The notes: generated from the sequence alone by a model not told the origin. A stretch of 64,000 nt of DNA from Caviibacter abscessus (GCF_001517835.1 NZ_LOQG01000036.1:81942-145941); one strand, 5' to 3'. Positions 46,661 through 56,689 are shown, counted from the first letter of the stretch. Program-made: numbers and translations.

Positions 46661-47218
46661 CTATATACTTAACAGTTCCTTTTCCTTTTTACTTAATACT
46701 TCATCTATAAGTGCTACGTATTTATCTGTTAATTTTTGTATGTCCGCTTCAGCAAGTTTTAAATCATCTTCAGATATTTCACTATCTTTTTCTAATTTTT
46801 TAACTTTTGTATTTGCATCTTTTCTAATATTTCTAATTGCAATTTTACCTTCTTCAGCTTCTTTTTTTACAAGCTTAACATATTCTTTTCTTCTTTCTTC
46901 TGTTAATTCAGGTATAACTAGTCTTATTACTCTACCGTCATTAGAAGGAGTAAATCCTAAATTAGCTTTCATAATTTCTTTTTCAATAACAGGTATTAAA
47001 CTTTTATCCCAAGGATCTATAACTATTAATCTGCTTTCAGGTGCAGATAATGTACCAACTTGGTTAAGTGGTGTCATTTGACCAAAATACTCAACACTTA
47101 TGCCGTCTATCATAGCAACATTTGCTCTACCTGCTCTTACATGAGAAAATCTAACTTTTGTACTTTCAATAGTTTTTTCCATTTTTTCTTCAGTTTCCAT
47201 TAATATTTCATCTAACAT
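46661..47218 (-). CDS. frr: Ribosome recycling factor
   Basis: Splits post-termination ribosomes with EF-G. 185 residues with the family pattern STKVRFSHVRAGRANVAMIDGISVEYFG, LIVIDPWDKS and NDGRVIRLVIPELTEERRKEYVKLVKKEAEEGKI. The pyrH-frr order is widely conserved. Confidence 0.95.
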   Translation of the reverse strand: MLDEILMETEEKMEKTIESTKVRFSHVRAGRANVAMIDGISVEYFGQMTPLNQVGTLSAPESRLIVIDPWDKSLIPVIEKEIMKANLGFTPSNDGRVIRLVIPELTEERRKEYVKLVKKEAEEGKIAIRNIRKDANTKVKKLEKDSEISEDDLKLAEADIQKLTDKYVALIDEVLSKKEKELLSI

Positions 47219-47227
47219 ATATACCCC

Positions 47228-47941
47228 TTATTCTTCATTTTTTACTATTGTTCCGATTTTTTCACCTTTAACCATTTTTAACATATTTCCATCTTCTAAA
47301 GCATTGAAAACAATTATAGGCATATCATTTTCACGGCAAAGTGATAGTGCAGTAGCATCCATTACTTTTAAATTCTCAACTATTGCCTTTTCAAACGTAA
47401 TTTCATCATATTTAGTTGCATCAGGATATTTCATAGGGTCTTTATCATATATACCATCAACTTTTGTTCCTTTAGCAAGCACATCTGCATGTATTTCAAT
47501 AGCTCTTATAGCTCCACCTGAATCAGTTGTAAAATATGGCATTCCTGTTCCACCCGAAAATATTACAATACGTCCTTTTTCAAGATGTCTTATTGCTCTT
47601 CTTCTAATGTACGGTTCTGCAACTTCTGGCATACTTACAGATGTTAAAAGTCTTGTAGAAACACCTACACTTTCTATAAAGTTTTGTAATGCTAAACCAT
47701 TCATAATAGTTGCAAGCATTCCCATAGTATCACCTGTTGCTCTGTCAACACCGTATTTTTGACCAGACATACCTCTAAAAATATTTCCGCCTCCAATAAC
47801 TATTGCAACTTGTACTCCGTTTTCATGAAGTTCTTTTACTTGTTTTGCAAATCTAATCAAAACTTCTTCATCAAAACCGAACTCTTTTTTTCCTGCAAGT
47901 GCCTCTCCACTTAGTTTTAAAAGTATTCTTTTATACTTCAT
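47228..47941 (-). CDS. pyrH: UMP kinase
   Basis: Phosphorylates UMP to UDP, 237 residues, hexameric amino-acid-kinase fold. Motifs: RILLKLSGEALAG, VAIVIGGGNIFRG, DTMGMLATIMNGLAL, FSGGTGMPYFTTDS and KVMDATALSLCREN. It heads the operon pyrH-frr-mreB-dut-ligase-msrAB; a terminator separates it from tsf. Confidence 0.95.
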   Translation of the reverse strand: MKYKRILLKLSGEALAGKKEFGFDEEVLIRFAKQVKELHENGVQVAIVIGGGNIFRGMSGQKYGVDRATGDTMGMLATIMNGLALQNFIESVGVSTRLLTSVSMPEVAEPYIRRRAIRHLEKGRIVIFSGGTGMPYFTTDSGGAIRAIEIHADVLAKGTKVDGIYDKDPMKYPDATKYDEITFEKAIVENLKVMDATALSLCRENDMPIIVFNALEDGNMLKMVKGEKIGTIVKNEE

Positions 47942-47960
47942 AATTACCCCTTATTTTTAA

Positions 47961-47988
47961 AAAAAGGGTTTATATCTAAACCCTTTTT
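47961..47988 (-). terminator. Terminator of rpsB-tsf
   Basis: AAAAAGGGTTT (47961-47971) pairs with AAACCCTTTTT (47978-47988), with T-run on the minus strand, in the 56-bp gap between tsf and pyrH. Confidence 0.82.
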
Positions 47989-47997
47989 ATGTTATTT

Positions 47998-48900
47998 TTA
48001 TTTTCCTGATAGTTGAGCTGCAACTTCAGCTGCAAAATCTTCCTCTTTCTTTTCTATTCCATCTCCAACTTTGTATCTAACAAATCCTACTAATTGTAAT
48101 GGTGCGAAAAATTGAGAAACTGTTTTTTTGTCATCTCTTACATATTTTTGTTCGTTTAGACAATTTTCTTCATAGTATTTTCTAATTTTTCCTGAAATTA
48201 TCTTATCAACCATTTCATCTTTAACTTCTTTACCTTTAGCTTTAGCTTCTTCTAAGAATTGGTGTCTTAAGATTTCTTCTTCTTTATGTAAATCTTCTTG
48301 AGTAACATCTTCTTTTGATAAGAATCTAGGATCCATTGCCGCTACGTGCATTGCTACACCTCTAGCTTTATCAGCATTTTCATTACTGTATTCTCCTGTT
48401 GATTCTACAAGAACTCCTATTTTACCACCCATATGAACATAGTCTACTATGAATCCTTCTGATTTTAATACTTCAAGTCTTCTAATATTCATATTTTCAC
48501 CAATTTTAGCGATTAATTCTGTTAATAACGCCTCAACTGTTTTTCCATCTATTACTATTGCTTTTAATTCTTCTACTGTTTTAACTTCAGTTTCTAAAGC
48601 TTTTGATACTATTAATTCTCCAAAGCTTCTAAAGTCATCATTTTTAGCAACGAAATCTGTTTCAGAATTAAATTCTAGAACTGCTGCTTTTTTATGATCA
48701 TCTGCAACAGCTGTGAAAACTAAACCTTCTGCTGCTACTCTTCCTGATTTTTTAGCTGCTTTTGAAATTCCTTTTTCACGAAGCCAGTCAATAGCTTTTT
48801 CTATATCAGCATTATTTTCTTCTAATGCCTTTTTACAGTCAAGCATTCCTGCTCCTGTTCTTTCTCTTAGTTCTTTTACTAATGCCGCTGTTATTGCCAT
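47998..48900 (-). CDS. tsf: Elongation factor Ts
   Basis: Nucleotide exchange factor for EF-Tu. 300 residues: UBA-like N terminus ([22 protein letters not shown]), the TDFVAKND motif that contacts EF-Tu, and a two-part core. It starts two bases after the rpsB stop. Confidence 0.96.
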   Translation of the reverse strand: MAITAALVKELRERTGAGMLDCKKALEENNADIEKAIDWLREKGISKAAKKSGRVAAEGLVFTAVADDHKKAAVLEFNSETDFVAKNDDFRSFGELIVSKALETEVKTVEELKAIVIDGKTVEALLTELIAKIGENMNIRRLEVLKSEGFIVDYVHMGGKIGVLVESTGEYSNENADKARGVAMHVAAMDPRFLSKEDVTQEDLHKEEEILRHQFLEEAKAKGKEVKDEMVDKIISGKIRKYYEENCLNEQKYVRDDKKTVSQFFAPLQLVGFVRYKVGDGIEKKEEDFAAEVAAQLSGK

Positions 48901-48902
48901 TA

Positions 48903-49655
48903 TTATTCCCCCATAACTTCTACAGTATTTTCTTCAATAATTGCTTCTTCTGTTGGAACGATTTCTTCTTCTCCACCTTGACCTTCAATAACTCCATTAG
49001 CTATTACTTCTGCAAATAATTTAACTGATCTTATAGCATCGTCATTTGCAGGTATTCTATATGTTACTAAATCTGGATCAACATTTGTATCTATTAATGC
49101 AATTACAGGTATTCCTAATTTTGCAGCTTCTTCTAATGCTAAAAATTCTTTTTTGATGTCTACAACAAATAGAGCAGCTGGTAATTTAGTCATTCCTTTA
49201 ATTCCACCAACATTTTTTTCAAGTTTAGACATTTCTTTTCTAAGAAGACTTGCTTCTTTTTTAGTATATGCTGAGTCTAATGCTCCGCTTTCGTCCATTT
49301 CTTCTAATTCTTTTAATCTTTTTACTCTTGTCTTAATTGTTTGTAAGTTAGTTAATAACCCACCTAACCATCTTTGATTTACATAATATCCACCACATCT
49401 TAATGCTTCATCTCTTACAGCATCTTGTGCTTGCTTTTTAGTACCTACAAATAGTATTTTTCCACCTTCTTGAGAAATTTCTCTTACAAATTCGTAAGCT
49501 CTTTCTGTTGAAGTTAATGTTTGTTGTAAGTCTAAAATATGTATTCCATTTCTTTCAGCATAGATATATGGTTTCATTTTAGGATTCCATCTCTTTGCTT
49601 GGTGTCCGAAGTGTGCTCCCACTTCAAGTAATTGTTTCATGCTTATTACAGCCAT
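48903..49655 (-). CDS. rpsB: 30S ribosomal protein S2
   Basis: 250 residues: [20 protein letters not shown] at the start, [19 protein letters not shown], and [14 protein letters not shown] with [18 protein letters not shown] near the end. The C-terminal extension is acidic ([28 protein letters not shown]), longer than the minimal S2. AGGAGGA precedes the ATG. Confidence 0.96.
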   Translation of the reverse strand: MAVISMKQLLEVGAHFGHQAKRWNPKMKPYIYAERNGIHILDLQQTLTSTERAYEFVREISQEGGKILFVGTKKQAQDAVRDEALRCGGYYVNQRWLGGLLTNLQTIKTRVKRLKELEEMDESGALDSAYTKKEASLLRKEMSKLEKNVGGIKGMTKLPAALFVVDIKKEFLALEEAAKLGIPVIALIDTNVDPDLVTYRIPANDDAIRSVKLFAEVIANGVIEGQGGEEEIVPTEEAIIEENTVEVMGE

Positions 49656-49755
49656 TGTTCCTCCTATATTTTTTGGTTTTTCTTCTATTTAAACTCTGTG
49701 CAAAACCTGTTAAGGCACCATACACTAAATATGTTTAAATATGAATTTTCACACA

Positions 49756-49785
49756 ATTTTATCATAAATTAGCTTTATTTGTCAA
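49756..49785 (-). promoter_or_regulatory. Promoter of rpsB-tsf
   Basis: The minus strand carries TTGACA, an 18-bp spacer and TAAAAT preceded by TGA. The leader to rpsB is about 95 nt, long enough for ribosomal-protein feedback, with no structure I can assign. Confidence 0.65.
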
Positions 49786-49800
49786 ATTTTATCCTTATTT

Positions 49801-51174
49801 TTAATGCCCTAATATTCCTATTGCTAAAACAAAGTATAAAATTAAACTGGTAGCATCAACTATTGTTGTTATTAACGGTGCTGCCATACTTGCAGGATCT
49901 AATTTTAAGCTTTTTGCTATAAGAGGTAAAATTCCTCCTGAAACATTTGCAAATATTATGGATAAAGCTATTGTTAAACTTATTACAAAACTTGTTGCAA
50001 GTTTTACTTCAATTGTTGCAAGAAATTGTAGTCTTATAAAATTGGCGATAAATAAAACAATCCCGCATAATAAACCGACTAATAGCTCTTTTTTCACTAT
50101 TATAAACAAGTCCTTTATATTTAAACCATCAATTGAAATTCCACGTATAACCATAGTTGAACTTTGTCCTCCTGCATTACCTGCCGTTGACATTATTATA
50201 GGAATTGATGCTGATAATACTGCAACAGCACTTAACTTATCTTCAAAATATTGAAGTATATAACCTGTAAAAGTCGCTGAAATCATAAGTATTAAAAGCC
50301 AATAAATTCTTGATCTAACCATTTCTTCAACACTAGTATTTAAATAAGAACCTCCTGTTGGCGTAATCCCACTCATTTTATGTATATCCTCAGTTGCTTC
50401 TTCTTCTAAGATATCTAAAACATCATCTGCTGTTATTATACCTATAAGTCTGTTTTCATTATTTAAAACCGGCATCGCTGTAATATCATATTTTGATATT
50501 ATATTTGCAACTTCTTCCTGATCAGTATCCGTATATACATAGTGCATATCTGTGTCCATGATATCAGATATTAATTTATTATTTTTAGATACTATTATAT
50601 CTCTTAAATCAACAACTCCTACCAATATTCTTTTTTCATCAATTACAAAACATGAATTAATAGTTTCAACAAAGTTTGCTTTAGCTTTTATCTTTTTTAT
50701 AGCAGTTTCTACAGTATCTTTTGTAGTCAATTCTATAAAGTCGGTACTCATAACATAACCAGCAGAGTTTTCACCATAACTAAGTAATGTATTAATTTCT
50801 GATCTTTGTGAAGGCGATATACTTTGCAATATATGTTTTATTACATTTGCAGGCATTTCTTCTAAAAATTCTACTATATCATCACTAAACATGTTATCAA
50901 CCATGCTTTTTATTTCTTTAGATGTTAACTTTTCAATTAATCTTTTTTGATAATCTTTTGGCATATACGTAAAAAGTTCTGCTGATTTATCTTTAGGCAA
51001 AATTCTAAATATGAACAAAGCTTCTTCAAATTCAAGATTTATAAATATATCAGTTAAGTCAACTATGTTATATTCATTAAAAATTTCTCTTATATCAACA
51101 ACTTTTTTTTCTTTTACAAGTTCAGGTAATAAGGTAAATAACTGTTCTTTACCATATTCTTCAGGATTAAACAT
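49801..51174 (-). CDS. mgtE: Magnesium transporter MgtE (second of two tandem copies)
   Basis: 457 residues: an N-terminal MgtE_N domain, a CBS pair (MSTDFIELTTKDTVETAIKKIK and DMHYVYTDTDQEEVANIISKY), a linker helix, and a five-helix channel domain containing AGNAGGQSSTMVIRGI and GGILPLIAKSLKLDPASMAAPLITTIVDA, with the conserved pore region. It overlaps the first copy by eight bases. Closely similar to its neighbour, so the pair looks like an old tandem duplication. Confidence 0.92.
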   Translation of the reverse strand: MFNPEEYGKEQLFTLLPELVKEKKVVDIREIFNEYNIVDLTDIFINLEFEEALFIFRILPKDKSAELFTYMPKDYQKRLIEKLTSKEIKSMVDNMFSDDIVEFLEEMPANVIKHILQSISPSQRSEINTLLSYGENSAGYVMSTDFIELTTKDTVETAIKKIKAKANFVETINSCFVIDEKRILVGVVDLRDIIVSKNNKLISDIMDTDMHYVYTDTDQEEVANIISKYDITAMPVLNNENRLIGIITADDVLDILEEEATEDIHKMSGITPTGGSYLNTSVEEMVRSRIYWLLILMISATFTGYILQYFEDKLSAVAVLSASIPIIMSTAGNAGGQSSTMVIRGISIDGLNIKDLFIIVKKELLVGLLCGIVLFIANFIRLQFLATIEVKLATSFVISLTIALSIIFANVSGGILPLIAKSLKLDPASMAAPLITTIVDATSLILYFVLAIGILGH

Positions 51175-52534
51175 TTAGTCCACCTCCTAAAAATACTTTT
51201 GCTAAAGCAAAATATGTTGTAAGCGATATTGCATCACAAACAGTTGTAAGTATAGGAGAACTCATAGAAGCCGGGTCTTGTTTAAATGATGTAGCAATAA
51301 GTGGCAATATTCCCCCTATTAAATTTGCAATAAGTACTATAATATAAATAGTTATAGAAATTAACAAAGCAATTTTAATTTCTATATTCGGCATAAATAT
51401 TAATATACGTATCATATTGGCAACAAATAGTAAAAAGCCTAATATAATAGAATTTTTCAATTCTTTTTTTATTACATAAAGCATATCTTTTATACCTAAA
51501 TTATCAAGAGCTATTCCTCTTACAACCATGGCACTTGATTGACTTCCCGCATTACCGGCAGTGTCCATAAGTACAGGGATAAATATTAAAAGCGATGGTA
51601 AATGCTTAATAAGAACAATATTATTAGATATTATCCACCCTGAAACCGTTGCAGATATCATAAGTATTAATAACCAAGTTATTCTACTTTTAAACATTTC
51701 AAAAACATTCATTTGAAGATATGAACCATCAATAGGAGTTATACCTCCCATTTTTTGTAAATCTTCTGTTATTTCTTCTTGAACTATATCATAAACGTCA
51801 TCTATTGTAATTATCCCCATTAGTGTATGCTGTTTGTTTACAACAGGTAAAACCATCAAATCATACTTTGAGAATATTTTTGCTATTTCTTCTTGATCTT
51901 CATCAGTATCAACTGATATTACGTCAAGTTCCATAATATCTGATATTATTGTATTTTCTGGAGCAAGCAATATTGCTTTTACAGAAATATATCCAAGTAA
52001 TGTATTATTTTCATTTGTAACATAACAAAATGATATTGTTTCAGCTAATTTTTCTTCTTTTTTTATTATCTCTAATGCCTCATCTACTGTTATATCCGGA
52101 GATAAAGAAATATAGTCAGTACTCATTAGTGAACCGGCTGAATATTCTTTAAAGTTTAAAATCATATTGATTTCAGTACGTCTTTGTTTTGATGCAGCAC
52201 TTAATACCTTATTTACTCTTTCTTCTGGTAACTGATCTAAAAATTCAGAAATATCATCAGTAAACATATATTCAAATATTATCTTTATTTCTTCATCACT
52301 AAATAAAAAAATTACTTTTTCTTTTGTATCTTGGGAGAAGTATGCAAAAATTTCCGCAACTTTTTCTTTCGTTATTCTTCTAAAAAGTTTCACTATCTCT
52401 TTAGGAGTGAACTCACTTTCCAATACTTCCGCTACATTAACTTCATTAGCTTCATCTAAGAATGCTAAAAGTGCAGAATTTTCTTTATTTTTAGTATATT
52501 TCACAATGCTTTCTTTTATTTCTTCATGAGTCAT
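51167..52534 (-). CDS. mgtE: Magnesium transporter MgtE (first of two tandem copies)
   Basis: 455 residues with the same order as its neighbour: MgtE_N, two CBS domains (MSTDYISLSPDITVDEALEIIKKEEK, DVISVDTDEDQEEIAKIFSKY) and the membrane domain with AGNAGSQSSAMVVRGIAL and GGILPLIATSFKQDPASMSSPILTTVCDAIS. The two copies are aligned end to end without gaps in the motifs but differ at many positions. MgtE forms homodimers; two genes could allow a heterodimer. No M-box leader is visible upstream. Confidence 0.92.
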   Translation of the reverse strand: MTHEEIKESIVKYTKNKENSALLAFLDEANEVNVAEVLESEFTPKEIVKLFRRITKEKVAEIFAYFSQDTKEKVIFLFSDEEIKIIFEYMFTDDISEFLDQLPEERVNKVLSAASKQRRTEINMILNFKEYSAGSLMSTDYISLSPDITVDEALEIIKKEEKLAETISFCYVTNENNTLLGYISVKAILLAPENTIISDIMELDVISVDTDEDQEEIAKIFSKYDLMVLPVVNKQHTLMGIITIDDVYDIVQEEITEDLQKMGGITPIDGSYLQMNVFEMFKSRITWLLILMISATVSGWIISNNIVLIKHLPSLLIFIPVLMDTAGNAGSQSSAMVVRGIALDNLGIKDMLYVIKKELKNSIILGFLLFVANMIRILIFMPNIEIKIALLISITIYIIVLIANLIGGILPLIATSFKQDPASMSSPILTTVCDAISLTTYFALAKVFLGGGLNV

Positions 52535-52629
52535 TTTGCCACCAACTTCCCATACTATGTATAGTTATAGTATATTTTTTTATAAAATCAATCAATTATA
52601 TCATATAACTTAGCTACTCTCAATAGAAA

Positions 52630-52655
52630 AAAGAAGAACTAAAACGTTCTTCTCT
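52630..52655 (-). terminator. Terminator of the 53-kb outer-membrane protein gene
   Basis: AGAAGAAC (52632-52639) and GTTCTTCT (52646-52653) around a 6-nt loop, followed on the minus strand by TTTTTTC. Confidence 0.75.
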
Positions 52656-52677
52656 TGCTTAAATTCTGCATTTTCAC

Positions 52678-53511
52678 TTATTTGTTATTTATTAATTTGC
52701 AGTCCCATTTTAAATTAGAATCTACTTTTCTTTTTTTCTTAATAGTTTTCTTTGGTTTTGCAGGAACTTCTACTATTTTTTCAACTATTTCAGGTACTTT
52801 TACTCTTTTTTCAACTTTAACTAATTTCTCTATAACTCTAGGATTACATTTAGGACATCTTATTTGTTTTGTTGGGAAATGTTGTGAACCTAATTGTACA
52901 CCAACTCTTATCCCTATTTTATGATGAAAATCTTGTGCAGGTTTAAGTTCAGTTAAACCACATCTTCTAATATTCATATGTTTATACGGGAAAAATTTAC
53001 CATCATATAATATTTCAGCTAAGAAATATTTATAGTCAAGCCCTAAACCTAAACCGTAATATAGACCACTTGTAATAGCATCATAACTTGTTTTAGTATT
53101 TTGTCTAATATGAAAATAATGAAAGTTATTATTTGGATCCTTTTCTTTTGCAAAAGCATATCCAAGTCTTCCAAATGTATATAAATTTAAATCATTTTTT
53201 CTATAATATGTATACTTTAATGTTGCATAAACAGGCAACATACTTGCTGTAGAATCTTTACCATAATGTAGCGTTTTAGCTCCAAAATTATATTCAAAAC
53301 CTGCTCCAATTTTTAGTTTATTATCAAAATAACTAAGTGGTATTATTTCAGCACCTATTACAAATCCACCTGTGTAAGGTATGCTTTTTGTAGTATCCGT
53401 TATATTGGTAGATCCTCTATAAAAGTCATATCCAACTTTTATATTCCCTTCAACAGCTAATATATTAAACGATATCAATAAATAAACCAATATCGATATT
53501 ATCTTATTCAT
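52678..53511 (-). CDS. Outer-membrane beta-barrel protein with charged periplasmic tail
   Basis: About 277 residues. Signal peptide MNKIISILVYLLISFNILA, then an eight-stranded-looking barrel (GNIKVGYDFYRGSTNI, KLKIGAGFEYNFGAK, YGLGLGLDYKYFLAE, KIGIRVGVQLG) ending near residue 215. A C-terminal extension has a CPKC motif and then K/V/E/P repeats (VEKRVKVPEIVEKIVEVPAKP) ending in a lysine-rich tail. The layout resembles OmpA-type proteins of fusobacteria whose peptidoglycan-binding domain has been lost or replaced by a basic tail that might bind the wall. I take ATG 53511 (GGAGAAA upstream); the frame is open 12 codons further up. Confidence 0.72.
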   Translation of the reverse strand: MNKIISILVYLLISFNILAVEGNIKVGYDFYRGSTNITDTTKSIPYTGGFVIGAEIIPLSYFDNKLKIGAGFEYNFGAKTLHYGKDSTASMLPVYATLKYTYYRKNDLNLYTFGRLGYAFAKEKDPNNNFHYFHIRQNTKTSYDAITSGLYYGLGLGLDYKYFLAEILYDGKFFPYKHMNIRRCGLTELKPAQDFHHKIGIRVGVQLGSQHFPTKQIRCPKCNPRVIEKLVKVEKRVKVPEIVEKIVEVPAKPKKTIKKKRKVDSNLKWDCKLINNK

Positions 53512-53696
53512 ATTTTCTCCTTTTATATTTTTTCCGCATTCTATCACTAGTTTAAAAAAAATTTCAAGAAAAATATTTTAGTAAAAATTTTCACAATCTA
53601 TTGTAGAAATTAATTATCATTACTTAAATTTAGAAAAAATTTTTTATAAAAATTTTTAGTTAAATAAGCTCTCTTTATATTTCCTAAATAAAAAAA

Positions 53697-53720
53697 AGAA
53701 GAACCTAAAAGGTCCTTTCT
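53697..53720 (-). terminator. Second terminator after nrdG
   Basis: On the minus strand AAGGACC, TTTT(A) and GGTTCTT form a hairpin with a run of eight T. Confidence 0.65.
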
Positions 53721-53721
53721 A

Positions 53722-53752
53722 AAAAAATTGGGCTAACAAATGTTAGCTCCCA
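53722..53752 (-). terminator. Terminator of nrdD-nrdG
   Basis: GGGCTAAC and GTTAGCTCCC form a stem overlapping the nrdG stop codon, followed on the minus strand by AATTTTTTT. Confidence 0.75.
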
Positions 53753-54297
53753 ACTCTTATATATTTATCTATTTCTTCTTGCTCCAAAGCCCATACTATT
53801 TTGCATTGTTCTTCACTTTTTCTAAGATCTATCACTCTTTGATTTGCTGAACCTCTAAATTTTAGTTTTAAGTCAAGTAAATCAAGCATAAATTTTCCAT
53901 CTACAAGCACATCTACTTCATCAAGTATTTGTCTAGTATAAGGTAATCTTTTACACATATAATCCATTACATACTCATAAGTAAAACCTGTATAACACCA
54001 TATTGTTTTATACGGAATTTCTTTTTTTACTTCTTTTACTAATTTGCACACCCATTCTTGATTTTTAGGGTCAAGCGGTTCTCCACCAAGAAGTGTTAAA
54101 CCCATTATGAAATCTCTTTTAAGTAGTTTTATTATTTCCTTAATATTTTCACTTGTAAATTCCTGTCCCGCATCAAACTTCCAAATTTCTTCATTAAAAC
54201 AACCTTTACAAGCGTGTCTACATCCACTTACAAATAAAGAAGTTCTAATGCCTGGACCATTTGCAACATCAAACGGTTTAATTATTGCATAATTCAT
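53743..54297 (-). CDS. nrdG: Anaerobic ribonucleotide reductase activating protein
   Basis: A radical SAM enzyme that installs the glycyl radical on NrdD. The iron-sulfur ligands are in CRHACKGC (Cys26, Cys30, Cys33), followed by TLLGGEPLDPKNQ. 184 residues is slightly long. It begins nine bases after the nrdD stop. Confidence 0.93.
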   Translation of the reverse strand: MNYAIIKPFDVANGPGIRTSLFVSGCRHACKGCFNEEIWKFDAGQEFTSENIKEIIKLLKRDFIMGLTLLGGEPLDPKNQEWVCKLVKEVKKEIPYKTIWCYTGFTYEYVMDYMCKRLPYTRQILDEVDVLVDGKFMLDLLDLKLKFRGSANQRVIDLRKSEEQCKIVWALEQEEIDKYIRVGS

Positions 54298-54306
54298 AAT
54301 TACTCC

Positions 54307-56445
54307 TTACAAATGTAAAACCCTTTTCGCTATTTCTTTTGTTTTTCCTTCATTCCAGAAATTTTCTCCTAAATAACCACAAGTTCTTCTTGTTACATTC
54401 ATTTTTCCATGATCCTGATTATGACATTGAGGACATTCCCATTGACTTTCTTCATTGATTATTATTTCCCCATCATAAGTACAAACATGACAAAAATCAG
54501 ATTTAGTATTAAATTCAGCATATTGAATATGATCATACATAAATTTAACAACTTCTTCTATAGCTTGTAAGTTCTTAGTTAAGTTAGGTATTTCAACATA
54601 TGAGATTGCTCCACCTGATGAAATTGATTGAAATTGAGATTCAAATACAAATTTACTCATAGCATCAATATTTTCTCTAACATCTACGTGATATGAATTT
54701 GTATAGTATCCTTTGTCAGTTATATCCTCTATATTTCCAAATCTCTTTTTATCTATTTTTGCAAATCTATAGCATAATGATTCTGCCGGAGTTCCATATA
54801 ATCCAAAACCAAGACCTGTTTCTTTTTTCCAAGTATCACAAGCTTCACGTAATCTATTCATAACTTTTAATGCAAATTGTTGTCCTATCGCTGTTGTATG
54901 CGATACATTTTTTACTAATTTTGTTGCTTCATAAATACCTATATATCCCAAAGATATTGTTGAATATCCATTTTCTAAATATTTATCTATTTTTTCACCT
55001 TTTTTAAGTCTTGCTATTGCTCCGTATTGCCAATGTATAGGACTTATATCAGATAAAGTTCCTTTTAATCTATTATGTCTTGCCATAAGTGCTTCAAAGC
55101 ATAGTTGCAATCTTTCATTTAATATTTCAAAATATTTATCTTCATCTTGTCCTGATAATATTCCTATTTGTGCAAGATTTAAACTTACTACACCTTGATT
55201 AAATCTTCCTTCAAATTTGTATTCCCCATTTTCATCTTGCCAAGTTGATAAAAAGCTTCTACAACCCATAGGAGAAAATACATTTCCTTCATAATTCTCA
55301 CGCATTTTTTTTGCACTGATATAATCAGGATACATTCTCTTTGAAGAACACTTAACAGCTAACTTTGTAAGATAGTCATATTTTCCACCTTTTAGTGCAT
55401 TAAATTCATCTAATACATAAACAAGCTTAGGGAATGCCGGCGTTACATATACACCTTTTTCATTTTTTATACCTTCATATCTTTGTTTTAATATTTCTTC
55501 AATTATTAATGCAACTTCATCAATATATGGATCATCTTCTTTTAATTGTAAAAATAGAGTTACAAACGGACTTTGTCCATTAGTAGTCATTAATGTATTT
55601 ATTTGATATTGTATAGTTTGTACTCCTGATTTTAATTCATCTTTTACTCTTTCATTAACTATTTCTTTAATTACTTCATCTTCTACTTTTCCGCCAAATT
55701 TTTCAAGTGTTACTTTATAATACTTATCTCTGCTTTTTCTTAAATATTTTCCTAAATGTCTTACATCAACAGATTGACCTCCATATTGGCTACTTGCAAC
55801 TGCCGCAATTATTTGTGTAAGTATTGTACATGCTACTTGAAAACTCTTTGGAGACTCTATTAATTTACCATTCATTACAGTTCCATTATCTAACATATCT
55901 TGTATATTAATTAAGCAACAGTTAAATATAGGTTGTAAGAAATAGTCCATATCATGAAAATGTAATACTCCATCATCATGAGCTTCTCTTAATTTTTCAG
56001 GTAATAAAACTCTTCTACTTAAATCTTTTGAAACTTCTCCTGCAATTAAATCTCTTTGTGTTGATGCAACACTTGCATTTTTATTTGAATTTTCTTCCCC
56101 TACTTCTTTATTTGAATTTTGAATAAGGCTTAATATTGAGTCATCGGTTGTATTTGCTTTTCTAACTAATGCTCTTGTATATCTATATATTACATATTTT
56201 TTTGCTAAATCATATTTACCATTTTCCATAAGTTTAAGTTCAATAAAATCTTGTATTTCTTCTACATTAACTTTATTTTTCTTATTTTTTTCAAGTTCAA
56301 CAATTATTTCTTCTATTTTATCACTTGATATTCTTTCATTTTCTGTAACCGTTTTATTGGCTTCATTTATCGCATTAATTATTTTATCTCTATTGTATTC
56401 AACCTCTCTACCATTACGTTTAATTATTGTCATGTGCCTTTTCAT
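54307..56445 (-). CDS. nrdD: Anaerobic ribonucleoside-triphosphate reductase
   Basis: Class III reductase, about 712 residues. It has an N-terminal ATP-cone (KRNGREVEYNRDKIINAINEANK), the active-site Cys region around HFHDMDYFLQPIFNCCLINIQDML, a C-terminal zinc site with CHVC and CPQC, and the glycyl radical motif RRTCGYLGE (Gly near residue 690). I chose ATG 56445 with AAGGA just upstream; ATG 56433 (MTIIKRNG) is equally close to where relatives begin. The upstream region holds NrdR-like boxes. Confidence 0.93.
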   Translation of the reverse strand: MKRHMTIIKRNGREVEYNRDKIINAINEANKTVTENERISSDKIEEIIVELEKNKKNKVNVEEIQDFIELKLMENGKYDLAKKYVIYRYTRALVRKANTTDDSILSLIQNSNKEVGEENSNKNASVASTQRDLIAGEVSKDLSRRVLLPEKLREAHDDGVLHFHDMDYFLQPIFNCCLINIQDMLDNGTVMNGKLIESPKSFQVACTILTQIIAAVASSQYGGQSVDVRHLGKYLRKSRDKYYKVTLEKFGGKVEDEVIKEIVNERVKDELKSGVQTIQYQINTLMTTNGQSPFVTLFLQLKEDDPYIDEVALIIEEILKQRYEGIKNEKGVYVTPAFPKLVYVLDEFNALKGGKYDYLTKLAVKCSSKRMYPDYISAKKMRENYEGNVFSPMGCRSFLSTWQDENGEYKFEGRFNQGVVSLNLAQIGILSGQDEDKYFEILNERLQLCFEALMARHNRLKGTLSDISPIHWQYGAIARLKKGEKIDKYLENGYSTISLGYIGIYEATKLVKNVSHTTAIGQQFALKVMNRLREACDTWKKETGLGFGLYGTPAESLCYRFAKIDKKRFGNIEDITDKGYYTNSYHVDVRENIDAMSKFVFESQFQSISSGGAISYVEIPNLTKNLQAIEEVVKFMYDHIQYAEFNTKSDFCHVCTYDGEIIINEESQWECPQCHNQDHGKMNVTRRTCGYLGENFWNEGKTKEIAKRVLHL

Positions 56446-56460
56446 CCCTTCCTTACAATT

Positions 56461-56506
56461 CACTATATATTGTTGTGCTATCTCAAATTAAATACTATAT
56501 ATATTA
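56461..56506 (-). promoter_or_regulatory. Pair of NrdR-like boxes
   Basis: CAATATATAGTG on the minus strand (56461-56472) matches the core of the NrdR consensus (CWATATATWGTG). A second, weaker copy (ATATATATAGTA) begins exactly 32 bp further upstream, three helical turns, the spacing typical of NrdR box pairs. A third partial ACTATAT lies near 56512. The rest of the gap to 56690 is AT-rich with no feature I can name. Confidence 0.6.
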
Positions 56507-56689
56507 ACATGACTATATCACTATTTATTTTTTTTTAATAATGAAAAATATACTTTCTCCTTTTTATTATTTAACTAAATTTTTTTTACAAATTAAAGAC
56601 AACTTAAGCAAGCTCTGAATATATTAAAAGGCTTATGAAAAAAAGTTGCGTATAAATATCATTTTTTAACTATCAAATTTCGGGATAAT

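Noticed and set aside
49656..49755. Structured S2-binding leader of rpsB
   Set aside because: The leader is long enough, but I could not find a convincing conserved fold by eye.
52535..52677. M-box or other magnesium riboswitch before mgtE
   Set aside because: The region is short and AT-rich with only a terminator hairpin for the neighbouring gene.
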